Positions 18,360 through 28,886 of a stretch of 64,000 bases of DNA are shown here, piece after piece. Within the stretch, counting starts at the first letter, position 1, and every line of letters begins with the position of its first letter. Source of the DNA: Triglochin maritima (lineage: Eukaryota; Streptophyta; Magnoliopsida; Alismatales; Juncaginaceae); contig OY821791.1 of NCBI GenBank assembly GCA_963682175.1, positions 16,396,542 through 16,460,541 of the forward strand, read 5' to 3'. A program made the position numbers and the translations under genes. The notes below the pieces were generated by a model. The model had not been told where the DNA came from. It saw only the letters and a list, made by a program, of their open reading frames with translations, and ran no database searches.

Positions 18360-19936
18360 TGATTGATCTCGTTTTATATTTCTACCGCAAGTGCACGGCC
18401 GCGTTGAAGCGGTGGCAAATACGGGTCGTCCACTGGGAGGTGTGTCGACACTTGGTTTGTGCGAAGGCGAGAGGTAAAGAAAGGGAAGAAAGGTTTGGTT
18501 ATACTAAACTACACTACAATGCTAAACTAGAATGCAAAAGGAAATGAAGATAAGCAATAAAACTAAACCCCAAAGGGGGTAGAGAAATGATGTGAACATA
18601 AAGATGTGTGTGTGTGTGTGTTCAATTAAGCTCTTCACAACATGTAGTGCATGAAATCATAAAACTACATCCAATCTTGCCTCTACATGAATTAAGATAA
18701 GACTACATCATTAAAACATACAAGACAATGAGTGGAATGAAGCTACATGAACTCAAGTATAAAGACTAGACCCTACTATGCCTCCACATGAATTAAGATG
18801 ACTACATCATTAAAACATACAAGACATTAGCTAAGGAAAAGGCAACAAGAGTACATACACTACAAATTGTGTTTCCAATATTAACTTCATCCATATCCTA
18901 ACCTTATCATTCCCCATAAAATAGGTCCACTAATCAAAGCATAAGCTAAGCTTCATTCAAGAGCATTAGCATATCAAAGATAAGAGTGGAGACCCATTAG
19001 ATGGTTATGGAAATCATATAAAGCTCAAGGGATAAAAATAACACACACTTAATACACTACATTATTATATCACATATTTCTCCACCCCCCACATGGGGAT
19101 GGAACTACTCACTACTCATTATACTAACTAATTTAGCAAAGGAAAACATAATACTGAAATAAAATTTATACTACTTAAGCAAGAAATATTAAAGAAGCAT
19201 AAAACTAAACAAACAAACAAGCATGCAAATGAAAGGAAATTAAACTAAGAGAGAAACAACATCATTAAGAGAACTTATATTATTAAGTCACTCAATTACA
19301 AGTAGCTCTTCCTCCACTAGAGTTTTGCTTCAAGGCTTCACTCTTAGTAGGGAAGATGGCCACCAAGAGGGAGATGGATACAATGGGAGGTGAAGAGTTC
19401 TATTTATAAGCATGGAAAAAGCTAATCCGGGACAATCCCCCGATGTGGGACTAAACCAATACCAAAAATAGCCTAAACACATGCTAATACAAGTCCAGGA
19501 AGAATCTTGGCTGATTTGGGCTTAACCAGACCGCCAATTGGCGGTTCCAGACCGCCAATTGGCGGCCTATAAAGCCCAGATCCGGCTGGGTCTTCTGGTG
19601 GGCTTGCCTTGGTGTGTTTCTTGGTCTTGGATGCATCTAGCTGGTTTAGTGGAGCTCCGACCCGAATCGAATTGACAAAATACTCCTCATGATGGTGTGG
19701 AGTTTCCTGTTTTGCTCTTAGGTCCTTCTGTCTTACGATCAGGTCCTTCCCCCTTGCATCTTGGTCCCCAGGTCTCACAATTAGGTCCTTTTTTCCTGCT
19801 TTTGGGTCCTTTCATGGCTCTTCTCTTCAAACCTCTTTATTTCTGAAAACTAAACATAAAACTCGTCACATAGCATTGCTTAGGTGTAAGATAATGGATA
19901 TAAGGTACAAATATAAGCATGAAATGATGTCAATCA
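18360..19936 (-). repeat. LTR3, shared between units 2 and 3, 1,577 bp
   Basis: Private change AAGTCACTC at about 19,285 (AACTCACTC in the others). Carries the extra C (TTTCTGAAAAC at about 19,841) shared with LTR4. Confidence 0.94.
19401..19565 (-). promoter_or_regulatory. LTR3 U3 promoter block
   Basis: Palindromes at 19,552-19,565 and 19,531-19,544, GTCCCACATCG at 19,451-19,441 (minus), TATAAATA at 19,408-19,401. Same spacing as LTR1. Confidence 0.75.
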
Positions 19937-21539
19937 AATACCCCCACACCTAAGTTTTTGCTAGTCTCGAGCAAAACAAAGAAAGGAAAAAGCATACGAA
20001 AAAACAAGAAATCCTAACTCACTTTCGTAGGAATCACGGTTGCACTTAGCATGTGCAACAAGCCGTTAAACCTCCTTGTTGCCAAGGAGGAGGAGTGGTG
20101 TCTCCTGAGGGTTTTCAGCGGATATACCCACAAAATCCGAACAAGATGCATTAATCAATCTAGCTACACGACTCGTTGGACTTATTTTGACGATCATGGA
20201 ATGCGGTAATACTACGGGTCGACTCTATATATGTAATCAGTCCACACACCTAGCCTAATGAGTTATTCGTGAGAGTTAACTAAGGAATTAAGTGAAAGAC
20301 ATGGGCAACCTTAACTTCTGAATGTGAAACAAAGTGTAAAGTCCATTTTGGTTCTTATTTGACTCTTCTTTTCTTCTTTTTTTTCTTTTTCTTTTTTTTT
20401 TTTTTTTTTTTTGTTTGGAGCATTTATTGGTTGGTGTTTGATTCTCTCAGGGTCAGGTTTCGTGCATCATTGCCTATGAGGACTTACACTATCACGTACA
20501 CCTTCCCCCAAATCTCCACATAGGGCGATCCCTACCACCCGTGTAACGGGAGTTCGGTCGGTGCATCCCAAGTCAGATGACTCGAAAGCACCAGGCACAA
20601 AGTCCCCTCAGACCTACTTTCCCGAGTGATAGGAGCCGTGCGAGAAGAGAGAACACCACTTATTCATTTATCTACATGGGAACCAAAACCCCTACACTTA
20701 AGTTTCACAAAAAGATATTAAGGGCCCTTGACTACAACAAACTTCCTAAATTAACAAACACGAATTATTTGACTCACTAGGTTCAGGGTGGACTTCTTTA
20801 AATGTTTGAGCGCTAAAATCCACTGATTACTCACCCCCAAGGGAAAACTGGGGTGCATCCTAACGACTCGATAAATCCTAAAGCCACGTACTAGATATCC
20901 TAATGCATCAAGTTCAAGACAATTTTGGGAGCTTTCTTTTTACTTTGCCTCTTAACGGTTTTGCACATGCTAAACACACGCAAAACCCACAAAACATTTT
21001 CTTTCGAAAACACATGAAGATTTTGAAAGAAATGTGAAAATTTTGAAGCACTAGGCAAGCAAAAGAAGACAAGTCACCCAAGGATCATGGCAAGCAGATA
21101 TATCTATATTAAATGCAGCACACTAACATGACCCTAAAAATGCAAACAAAAGAAAGCAAAATCAAAAGAAAAGACTCGACTATGTACACACGTAAAACAC
21201 CCCCCCACACCTACTTCATGCATTGTCCTCAATGAATGCAAGCAAGATACTACATGGATTGATGCATAAAAAGGAGAGATCTCACCAACATGAAGTACAA
21301 AGGGAAGTGCAAGGTCATGTTGATGGACATAACCCGAATTCCCTCAAAACCTGTGAGATGCTAAAGAAGGGATACAAATACGTGAAAGAAATGGAGCCCA
21401 AATACACAAGGGTTGGGGCTCACAACAATCAATGCTCACTGAAGGAGTCTTTTATTGTACTTTTTTTTTTATCTATGTACAAACATAAGTTCCCATCTTC
21501 ATTTGTCAAAAGACATCAAATGGGAACCTAAACAGTGGG
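19937..21539 (-). other. Unit 3 non-coding 3' region
   Basis: As unit 2, with a slightly shorter pure T tract at about 20,390-20,412. No further coding potential. Confidence 0.75.
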
Positions 21540-23069
21540 TCAATGCACTTGGAAAGGGAACTTGACACCACGCGGGGCCAGAATACGCATGCGTGGGCCC
21601 CCTTCACAAAGAGCACCAGATGAAATGAGAGGTTCGTGAATTGGACGCAAAGGCGTCTCATTCAAAGGATCAAACTGAAAGAGCTTGAACCTCTCAAGAG
21701 TTTGGGAAATGAGGGGCAACGGAAGAAGAGTTTCTCCCGTTGCGCAGTTGAAGTTATGATCATCAATCCAAACTCTCCAACCGACAGGCTGGTGCGTCGG
21801 AACGAGGTCAAGAACCTCGTTAGGCATGTCCGACACACCAGGCGAACAAAAAGTGGGTCTCATACCCAAGGTATCCTCCAAGGAACTCCTAATACCCTCA
21901 TGAGCAATATAGTTGTTTGATGTTCCATCATTTCCAAGATGATCAGGAACAATAGTGAGAGGCAAACTCTCATCAGGTTGTTTGAAATTGAGGGTACTAG
22001 GGAGCTCTTGCTCCACCAGAGGTGAGTCCTTAAGAGGCAAAACAATAAGATCATGTGGCTCAAGGGCCACGGGACAAAAAGGTAAGGCACAATCGTGTGC
22101 CGACTCATAATAGAACTGGTCCAAGTTATTCTCAATTTGAATCGAATCCTCCACTAAGTGATCGTGAATTGAAACCCCAAGTCCCTCAGACTGACTAGGA
22201 GTTTGACTTTGAAAGGTTGTGCTTTGAATTTGTGGATGTGGTGGTGGTTCGATATCAAAAGAAGAATCCTCATGTTGACAAGAAAGGTTACTTTCCTCAC
22301 ATTCACGTAATTTCTGCGACATTTGACTCACTTGCAGTGTCATATTTTGTATGGACTGTTGAGTGGTTTCCATGAACGTAAGGAAAGTTTGTTTCAAGGA
22401 ATCACGTATGCGGTCAACGATGAGGTCCAAGTCAGAGCTTGGGAAATTTTGTGGTTGGGTATTGATGGGCTGAGAATGAGTCCAATGATTTGGAGTGGGG
22501 TGCTGGTAGAATTCTGGGTATTCGGGAGGAGGATACGGGGGTGAAAATGAGGTATAAGAATTTGGATAAGATTTGTCTCCCCATGAATCCATCACTCTCG
22601 GGTTGTACGCGGATGCGTAATGGTCATAATGAGCATTTTGGGAAAATGTGTGCTCATACTCAGGCTCAGGGGGAACATAAGAACATTCCCCGATAACATG
22701 ACCACTCAACCCACAACAGTCGCATGGTATGGCTACTGGAGCCACCGGGGCACTCATGTCGTCTGCCATACGCATGAAAGAGGCCAAAGTTTGTTGTAAT
22801 GTCTCAGTTTGTTGACCCGCATATGATCCGGCATAACTAGATTGTGGTCTAGCAGTCGGTGCCTCTCTCATGTTACCCCAATATGAAGACTGCTCAGTCA
22901 CAAAATTGCGATCATCCCAACCATACGGGGTGTTAGTCTGAGCCACCCCAGGTTGCATGGGTCCGGAGTACCAGGGAGAATCGTCCTGGTCCCAACAATG
23001 ATATGGATGGTCGCCCATGTAACCATCCATCTCAAGAAAAACTCTCGAGTCGATCACTCTCACCACCAC
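21540..23069 (-). CDS. Gag-tail/RT-fragment chimeric protein, unit 3 (509 aa)
   Basis: Same length and domains as the other two copies, with two substitutions, Gln71 to Pro and Gln325 to His, both outside the zinc knuckle and the RT-like segment. The frame is intact. A further local difference (CCGGATATCC against CTGGAGATCC at about 23,368) lies in the leader. As the unit next to the outermost 5' LTR (LTR4) it is the copy with the outermost promoter. Confidence 0.75.
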   Translation of the reverse strand: MVVRVIDSRVFLEMDGYMGDHPYHCWDQDDSPWYSGPMQPGVAQTNTPYGWDDRNFVTEQSSYWGNMREAPTARPQSSYAGSYAGQQTETLQQTLASFMRMADDMSAPVAPVAIPCDCCGLSGHVIGECSYVPPEPEYEHTFSQNAHYDHYASAYNPRVMDSWGDKSYPNSYTSFSPPYPPPEYPEFYQHPTPNHWTHSQPINTQPQNFPSSDLDLIVDRIRDSLKQTFLTFMETTQQSIQNMTLQVSQMSQKLRECEESNLSCQHEDSSFDIEPPPHPQIQSTTFQSQTPSQSEGLGVSIHDHLVEDSIQIENNLDQFYYESAHDCALPFCPVALEPHDLIVLPLKDSPLVEQELPSTLNFKQPDESLPLTIVPDHLGNDGTSNNYIAHEGIRSSLEDTLGMRPTFCSPGVSDMPNEVLDLVPTHQPVGWRVWIDDHNFNCATGETLLPLPLISQTLERFKLFQFDPLNETPLRPIHEPLISSGALCEGGPRMRILAPRGVKFPFQVH

Positions 23070-24142
23070 GAGGCTAAGCTCGCAAAAAGTGCTCGACTCG
23101 ACCCTAAAACGCTAACAGAGAGTGTAAAGGGGAGGAGACTATAACGTAGAAGAAGGTGAGAAGAAGATGACTCAGAGGAGAAGGGAAGAATCCCTAGAGC
23201 TAGCGAGGGTACAGGGTGAAGGTAGAAGCCTAACTAGCAAGCATGGCTCAAACAATGTAAGGCAATGGGTCCTTAGGCTAGACGACGCCTAACTTCGAGG
23301 TCACTAGCCTCGACACGCCTCACCTCCCTACAACGAGGACCACAATGCCCAGCAAGTGATACCAGATCCGGATATCCAGTACCTCCTACTATCGACAAGG
23401 TAGGCAACGCCGATCAGGTCATGGCGGTCTCAACTAGATTACTCTCCTAGTGCGTCCGAATTCCTAGGGCCAATGTCTACTTGCTTTTAGTTAAGGCTTT
23501 ACTTGAGTGTGCTTTTTGGGGCTAAGGGAGGGGTGATGAAATCCCCCACCTTATCTTTGAAGTCTATAGGTGATGCCCCTTAAAGATGTTTTGAAATCTT
23601 AGGCTAGCAAGCAACTCACCAAACAAGCACTCACCTCACTCTTGTTTTGATGCAAACCTTACTCACTAATGAATGTCCTAATGCGTGAATGAGTGATAAG
23701 GAATGCGTACCTCGCTCCAGCAATCAACGACAAAATGTAAAGCAAAGAAAAGAAAGATGCATGCAAGGTCTACATATGATGCATGACCTAGATGGCAAGA
23801 AGTCTAATCTTTTGCTTTGAGTTTTATGGTCCAAGTTGATTAAAGGGGATTGAAATTAAATCTGGGAGCAAACTAAAGATCACAACATGCAAACTTGGGC
23901 TCCCAGATAACCAAATAGAAGAAAACAACTACCAGAAAAAATTTCAAGGCAAGATGACCTCACCAGGCCGCCAGTTGGCGGTTCCAAACCGCTAATTGGC
24001 GGTCAAGTTGAAGCTTCTCTCCTTCAAACTTGTCCAGTAGGCTCCCCTTGATCTTCTGGTTCCCTGAAACTAAGACAAACTGGAAACAAAAAATTAAAAA
24101 CCCCTCGAATCGTCCAAACCAAGGTCTGGACAGAGCACCTCC
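23070..24142 (-). other. Unit 3 leader with twin palindromes
   Basis: The leader palindrome pair is at 23,968-23,981 and 23,989-24,002. One extra A at about 24,097 relative to units 1 and 2. Confidence 0.7.
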
Positions 24143-24157
24143 CCGGCAACGGCGCCA
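24143..24157 (-). other. Primer binding site, tRNA-Asp type, unit 3
   Basis: The same tRNA-Asp complement, next to LTR4. Confidence 0.92.
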
Positions 24158-24163
24158 AAAACT

Positions 24164-25742
24164 TGATTGATCTCGTTTTATATTTCTACCGCAAGTGCAC
24201 GGCCGCGTTGAAGCGGTGGCAAATACGGGTCGTCCACTGGGAGGTGTGTCGACACTTGGTTTGTGCGAAGGCGAGAGGTAAAGAAAGGGAAGAAAGGTTT
24301 GGTTATACTAAACTACACTACAATGCTAAACTAGAATGCAAAAGGAAATGAAGATAAGCAATAAAACTAAACCCCAAAGGGGGTAGAGAAATGATGTGAA
24401 CATAAAGATGTGTGTGTGTGTGTGTTCAATTAAGCTCTTCACAACATGTAGTGCATGAAATCATAAAACTACATCCAATCTTGCCTCTACATGAATTAAG
24501 ATAAGACTACATCATTAAAACATACAAGACAATGAGTGGAATGAAGCTACATGAACTCAAGTATAAAGACTAGACCCTACTATGCCTCCACATGAATTAA
24601 GATGACTACATCATTAAAACATACAAGACATTAGCTAAGGAAAAGGCAACAAGAGTACATACACTACAAATTGTGTTTCCAATATTAACTTCATCCATAT
24701 CCTAACCTTATCATTCCCCATAAAATAGGTCCACTAATCAAAGCATAAGCTAAGCTTCATTCAAGAGCATTAGCATATCAAAGATAAGAGTGGAGACCCA
24801 TTAGATGGTTATGGAAATCATATAAAGCTCAAGGGATAAAAATAACACACACTTAATACACTACATTATTATATCACATATTTCTCCACCCCCCACATGG
24901 GGATGGAACTACTCACTACTCATTATACTAACTAATTTAGCAAAGGAAAACATAATACTGAAATAAAATTTATACTACTTAAGCAAGAAATATTAAAGAA
25001 GCATAAAACTAAACAAACAAACAAGCATGCAAATGAAAGGAAATTAAACTAAGAGAGAAACAACATCATTAAGAGAAAACTTATATTATTAACTCACTCA
25101 ATTACAAGTAGCTCTTCCTCCACTAGAGTTTTGCTTCAAGGCTTCACTCTTAGTAGGGAAGATGGCCACCAAGAGGGAGATGGATACAATGGGAGGTGAA
25201 GAGTTCTATTTATAAGCATGGAAAAAGCTAATCCGGGACAATCCCCCGATGTGGGACTAAACCAATACCAAAAATAGCCTAAACACATGCTAATACAAGT
25301 CCAGGAAGAATCTTGGCTGATTTGGGCTTAACCAGACCGCCAATTGGCGGTTCCAGACCGCCAATTGGCGGCCTATAAAGCCCAGATCCGGCTGGGTCTT
25401 CTGGTGGGCTTGCCTTGGTGTGTTTCTTGGTCTTGGATGCATCTAGCTGGTTTAGTGGAGCTCCGACCCGAATCGAATTGACAAAATACTCCTCATGATG
25501 GTGTGGAGTTTACTGTTTTGCTCTTAGGTCCTTCTGTCTTACGATCAGGTCCTTCCCCCTTGCATCTTGGTCCCCAGGTCTCACAATTAGGTCTTTTTTT
25601 CCTGCTTTTGGGTCCTTTCATGGCTCTTCTCTTCAAACCTCTTTATTTCTGAAAACTAAACATAAAACTCGTCACATAGCATTGCTTAGGTGTAAGATAA
25701 TGGATATAAGGTACAAATATAAGCATGAAATGATGTCAATCA
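24164..25742 (-). repeat. LTR4 (rightmost, outer 5' LTR), 1,579 bp
   Basis: Private changes: two extra A at about 25,077, GTTTACTG at about 25,508, and AGGTCTTTTTTT at about 25,590. Few differences from LTR1 point to a recent insertion. Confidence 0.94.
25207..25371 (-). promoter_or_regulatory. LTR4 U3 promoter block
   Basis: Palindromes at 25,358-25,371 and 25,337-25,350, GTCCCACATCG at 25,257-25,247 (minus), TATAAATA at 25,214-25,207. This is the outermost 5' promoter of the array. Confidence 0.75.
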
Positions 25743-25747
25743 ATATG
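25743..25747. repeat. Right target-site duplication ATATG of the array
   Basis: Matches 6,743-6,747. The uninterrupted LTR at 5,717-5,721 shows the single pre-insertion copy. Confidence 0.94.
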
Positions 25748-26247
25748 CATATGATTGCATGGTGGTGTTTCGGTCGACATGTCCTGTGGCTGTGTGTATG
25801 TTTCTGGCAGAGCAACTTAGGCAAGGGCTGCCTAGCAGACACCGTGGAGCCACCTGAGAGAGGAAAGGGCTGTCTGTCGTTAGTGTGGAGCTACCAGGTG
25901 TGCGTCTGACTGATTGATAGATTTCAGAAGCACAGGATGTGGTCGAATCCGAATGGGGGTTCTAGATTGTTATGCATGTATTTTATTTGTGATGCATGTC
26001 TCTTTATTGTGCTTATTGACTGAATGTCATATTCCGTATTATTTTCCACATGATTATGATTCTGATTGATTGACGGTTGGAACTTGCGGGCTGTCGAGCT
26101 CACAAACTGTTGATTATATTTTTCAGATTGTTATGGGCCTATCAGATGGATATAAATATCAAAGTGCGCAGCGCTCAGGTTCGTCGATTGTATCTTAACG
26201 CACCGGGTTCGGGCGGGTGAGCAGTTGTCCGGGCTCGGGGCGTTACA
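25748..26247 (+). repeat. Right LTR of the Tekay-like element, last 500 bp
   Basis: Matches 5,722-6,221 and ends GGGGCGTTACA, followed by the CAACA duplication at 26,248-26,252. Confidence 0.93.
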
Positions 26248-26252
26248 CAACA

Positions 26253-26461
26253 GGTTTTAGAAGAAGTTAAAAAGGAAGAAACAAAACTTAAAGAGGAACA
26301 TACATCACTTAAAAAGGAATAGACATCACTTAAAAAGGAAAAAACAGTAACTCAAAAGGTTTTAGAAGAAGTTAAAAAGGAACAGACATCAGTTAAAAAG
26401 GAAAAACAGTAACTCAAAAGGTTTTAGAAGAAGTTAAAAAGGAACATACAAAACTTAAAAA
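26253..26461 (+). repeat. 105-bp heptad higher-order repeat (block B, right part)
   Basis: Continuation of the block cut at 5,474, with the same heptads (LKEEHTS, LKKEKTV, TQKVLEE, VKKEQTS). A TAG interrupts one heptad at about 26,319. The last heptads read directly into the hAT-like frame that follows. Confidence 0.8.
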
Positions 26462-27040
26462 TGAACATACAAATCTTCATCATTTTAGAGTTGAAAATTT
26501 TCTAAGTGTCTTGGATCTACAATTGCAAGAACTTGAAAATCGATTTAAAAAAGTAAGCAAAGAATCACTTGTTTGTATGTCTTCTTTCAATCCCGTTAAC
26601 CGGTTTTCTTCTTTTGACAAAAGTAAAAGGAAATTGTTCCGACTTGCTTAATTCTATCATAATGAATTTTCAAGTGCCCAATTGATATTTTTTGAATATT
26701 CACTTGACAATTTCGTGTGTTGACATTCGAAATGATGAGAGATTTTGGAATGTGAAGAATCTTAAGGAGCTTTCCGTGAAACTTGTTAAGAGAAACAAAC
26801 ATGAAACTTATTCAAATGTCTACTTACTATTGAAGTTGGTGCTACTTCTTCCGGTTGCAACGACATGTGCTGAAAAAGTATTTTGCAGAATGACTAGTAA
26901 TAGATAAGTTGTGTAGTAGTATGGGAGATCAAATGTTGAATGATTATTTAGTTATTTATCTAGAGTAAGATTTATTTTTTGGTATTAAAATGGATGTTAT
27001 AATAAATTGGTTCCAAAATATGAAAACTCATCGAGAGAAA
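26462..27040 (+). pseudogene. hAT transposase C-terminal remnant (TTF-type/ZMYM-like)
   Basis: The + translation carries the hAT C-terminal landmarks in order: LHHFRVENF, then LQLQELENRFKKV, then SSFNPVNRF, a broken middle, LLKLVLLLPVATTCAEKVF (the hAT dimerisation motif, normally PVATAS.ER.FS), MGDQMLNDYLV, and NWFQNMKTHR. Stops (for example after FRLA at about 26,650) and frame changes break it. The ER of the dimerisation motif reads EK. No N-terminal BED finger or DDE acids are visible; upstream is only the heptad repeat. It is the dead 3' end of a hAT element; no terminal repeat was found. Confidence 0.75.
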
Positions 27041-27803
27041 TTATAATTTTAAAAAACTATTAGGTTGTAATTTGAATTTTTTACAATATTTTGCTTCTAA
27101 CTTTGTATGAAATATTAATATTTTTGGCTTGTATGCTATTTTTTGATTGTCGATTGTTGCAGTAGTGCGTGCTGCCCTAACATACTTGAAATCCTGGATC
27201 CACCACTGGGTGCAACTCCATCAAACTCCGTCAACTCATTCTGTGACATCGTTGGTTTCCCCGTTAGATCAACTAAAGGTATCACGAAATGGGTCTGACG
27301 GAATTTGATGGAGGTGCACCTAACAATTAGATGAATTTTTTGGTGTTCTTGAACAACGAAAAAATACACTGGTGCAAATGCCTAATAAATGACTTTTGGA
27401 GGTGCACTGAAGCAAAACCCCAATGATGTTTTCGTCAATTGCAACTATTTTATTTAAAATTCAACAATCATTTGTTCAAATAATAGTGAATCAGCGTTTC
27501 ACTTCCTCGGATGACTGCACATGGATTTTTTTAATCAACTTATAAGTCTTTAAATAATGTAATTAATTCTATATACATAACCATGTGTTTACTAATAATG
27601 CATTTTTATTATTTACTAAATTGTGTATTCATGTTTAATTATTTTTTTTGCAAATGAATGAGTTAATTTTAATTATTAAATTGAGTTGAAGATCTGAATC
27701 CTATCTACCATGGATTATATACAGTGATGGAGGGGATTAAAACCTGCCTTTCAGCCCCACTTAACCGTACTTAGACAAGCCGGTAATGATTGCTCACTGT
27801 ATT
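27041..27803. other. AT-rich DNA with a short inverted repeat; no gene seen
   Basis: Most of this stretch holds nothing recognisable. At about 27,208-27,230 and 27,298-27,321 lie matching inverted arms (GGTGCAACTCCATCAAACTC against the complement of TTGATGGAGGTGCACC), probably a fragment of a small inverted-repeat element. Confidence 0.5.
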
Positions 27804-28253
27804 AATTTTGTAACTATTTGTTTTACGGGTACAAGAAATTTAAAAGTCTAAAAAGACAAGATATTCAGTTTTGTCCCATGTTTACATTATCGGGTAATCA
27901 AATCAAGCAACCCTTACTCTAAACATTACTCTAACAGCATACACCCCCAAACTCTAATATACCATAGAAATACAAGCTCTTCTAACCACATTGAATCTCA
28001 AAAGTCCAGCTCTACAGCTTCCTTAAGATTTTCCTTCATACCCTAATTAAGCAAATGATTAGTAAAATGTGGTTAAAAGAGCTTGTATTTCTAAGGTATA
28101 TTAGAGTTTGGGGTGTAATTAAGCGTTTAGAGTAAAGTTAGGGTAAAGGTTGTTTGATTTGATTACCCGATAATATAAACATGTTACAAAATGAATATCT
28201 TGTCTTTTATACTTTTAAATTTCTTGTACCCGTAAAACAAATAGGTACAAATT
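27804..28253. mobile_element. Foldback/MITE-like inverted repeat with about 185-bp arms
   Basis: The left arm 27,804-27,992 (from TTTGTTTTACGGGTACAAG to CTCTTCTAACCACATT) matches, inverted, the right arm 28,065-28,253, with few mismatches and a 72-nt loop. No ORF and no clear target-site duplication. Transcripts would fold into a long hairpin, as for miniature inverted-repeat elements that yield small RNAs. Confidence 0.8.
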
Positions 28254-28856
28254 GAGATCAATTTTGGGTATTTGGTATGTTAGAAAACTTGGTAATTTTG
28301 GAATAAGAGTTCGACTAGTTCCATGACTTTTAGAAATTTATATTTAAGACGAATTCCTCCACTTCCACGGCAACCCAAGGGAAAGTTCAGTTCCTTGTAA
28401 TTCTAGAAAAGTTTGATTTTCATTAGGATAGAAAAAGACTTGTTTTCGCTAATTAATCATAAAATATAAATTTGAATCAATTAGCATGAATTGTAGTTCT
28501 TGAAACTTCACTTCTAATAACTAAAGCTCTGGGAACTCACTTCTAAATATCTCCCCACCTCCTTATATTGTATTAGGTAAATTGTAATTTGCAATTTGCA
28601 GCCTTACAATTATCTAAATATTTTCACCCAATAGTAAAGACTAAAGAGTAAATCTACTCAAAATTTAATAAAAAACCCTTAATTAGAATATTTTTTTATG
28701 GTTTCGATATGGATATTAAAAAGAAATACTAAATAACTAAAAGAGTATAAAAAAAATTCTTTGCCGATATATTTTTTATGGTTTCAATATGAATATTAAC
28801 AAGAAATAGGTGTTATTCTATTTAACAAGGTTTAACGATTTCAATTGAACAATAAT
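28254..28856. other. AT-rich DNA leading to a probable Helitron end; no gene
   Basis: No coding potential. A segment of about 40 bp with core TATGGTTTCRATATGRATATTAA is duplicated at about 28,697 and 28,777. Confidence 0.5.
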
Positions 28857-28886
28857 GAGCGCGCATCGCACGTGCACGAAAACTAG
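28857..28886 (+). mobile_element. Probable Helitron 3' terminus
   Basis: GAGCGCGCATCGCACGTGC can form the GC-rich hairpin typical of plant Helitron ends. It is followed by ACGAAAA and CTAG at 28,883-28,886, then T, consistent with insertion between A and T. The matching 5' TC end was not located. Confidence 0.55.

Larger units (their letters stand above)
6748..25742 (-). mobile_element. Tandem array of a non-autonomous Athila/Tat-like LTR retrotransposon: four LTRs and three interiors
   Basis: The array begins TGATTGATCTCG and ends ATGTCAATCA, with terminal TGATTGA/TCAATCA inverted ends and one pair of target-site duplications, ATATG at 6,743-6,747 and 25,743-25,747. Order on +: LTR1 6,748-8,323, interior 8,324-12,556, LTR2 12,557-14,132, interior 14,133-18,359, LTR3 18,360-19,936, interior 19,937-24,163, LTR4 24,164-25,742. 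The period is 5,803-5,809 bp. Each LTR/interior junction on the left edge of an LTR carries the reverse complement of a tRNA-Asp primer site, so transcription runs on the minus strand. Each interior contains one 509-codon ORF and no RT, RNase H or integrase core. Copies differ by only a handful of bases. A single TSD pair indicates one insertion followed by amplification through LTR recombination. Confidence 0.95.
5480..26247 (+). mobile_element. Stripped Tekay/Del-like Ty3-gypsy LTR element (742-bp LTRs, 284-bp interior), host of a nested array
   Basis: LTRs start TGTAATATCC and end GCGTTACA (5-bp inverted ends TGTAA/TTACA). Left LTR 5,480-6,221; interior 6,222-6,505; right LTR 6,506-6,747 plus 25,748-26,247, again exactly 742 bp once the nested insertion and its duplicated ATATG are removed. 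The interior has only a tRNA-iMet primer site and the sequence GAGGACGAAATTTC followed by a purine tract, the usual 3' end of Tekay/Del chromoviruses. There is no gag or pol, so it moved using a relative's enzymes or is an internal-deletion product. The two LTRs differ at scattered bases (a cluster near 5,785-5,815 versus 25,815-25,845), so the insertion is older than the nested array. Confidence 0.92.

Noticed and set aside
6748..25742. Search for RT, RNase H or integrase cores in the array interiors
   Set aside because: No YVDD, integrase HHCC or DDE motif in any frame; the only pol-like trace is the RT N-terminal similarity at the ORF's C-terminus.
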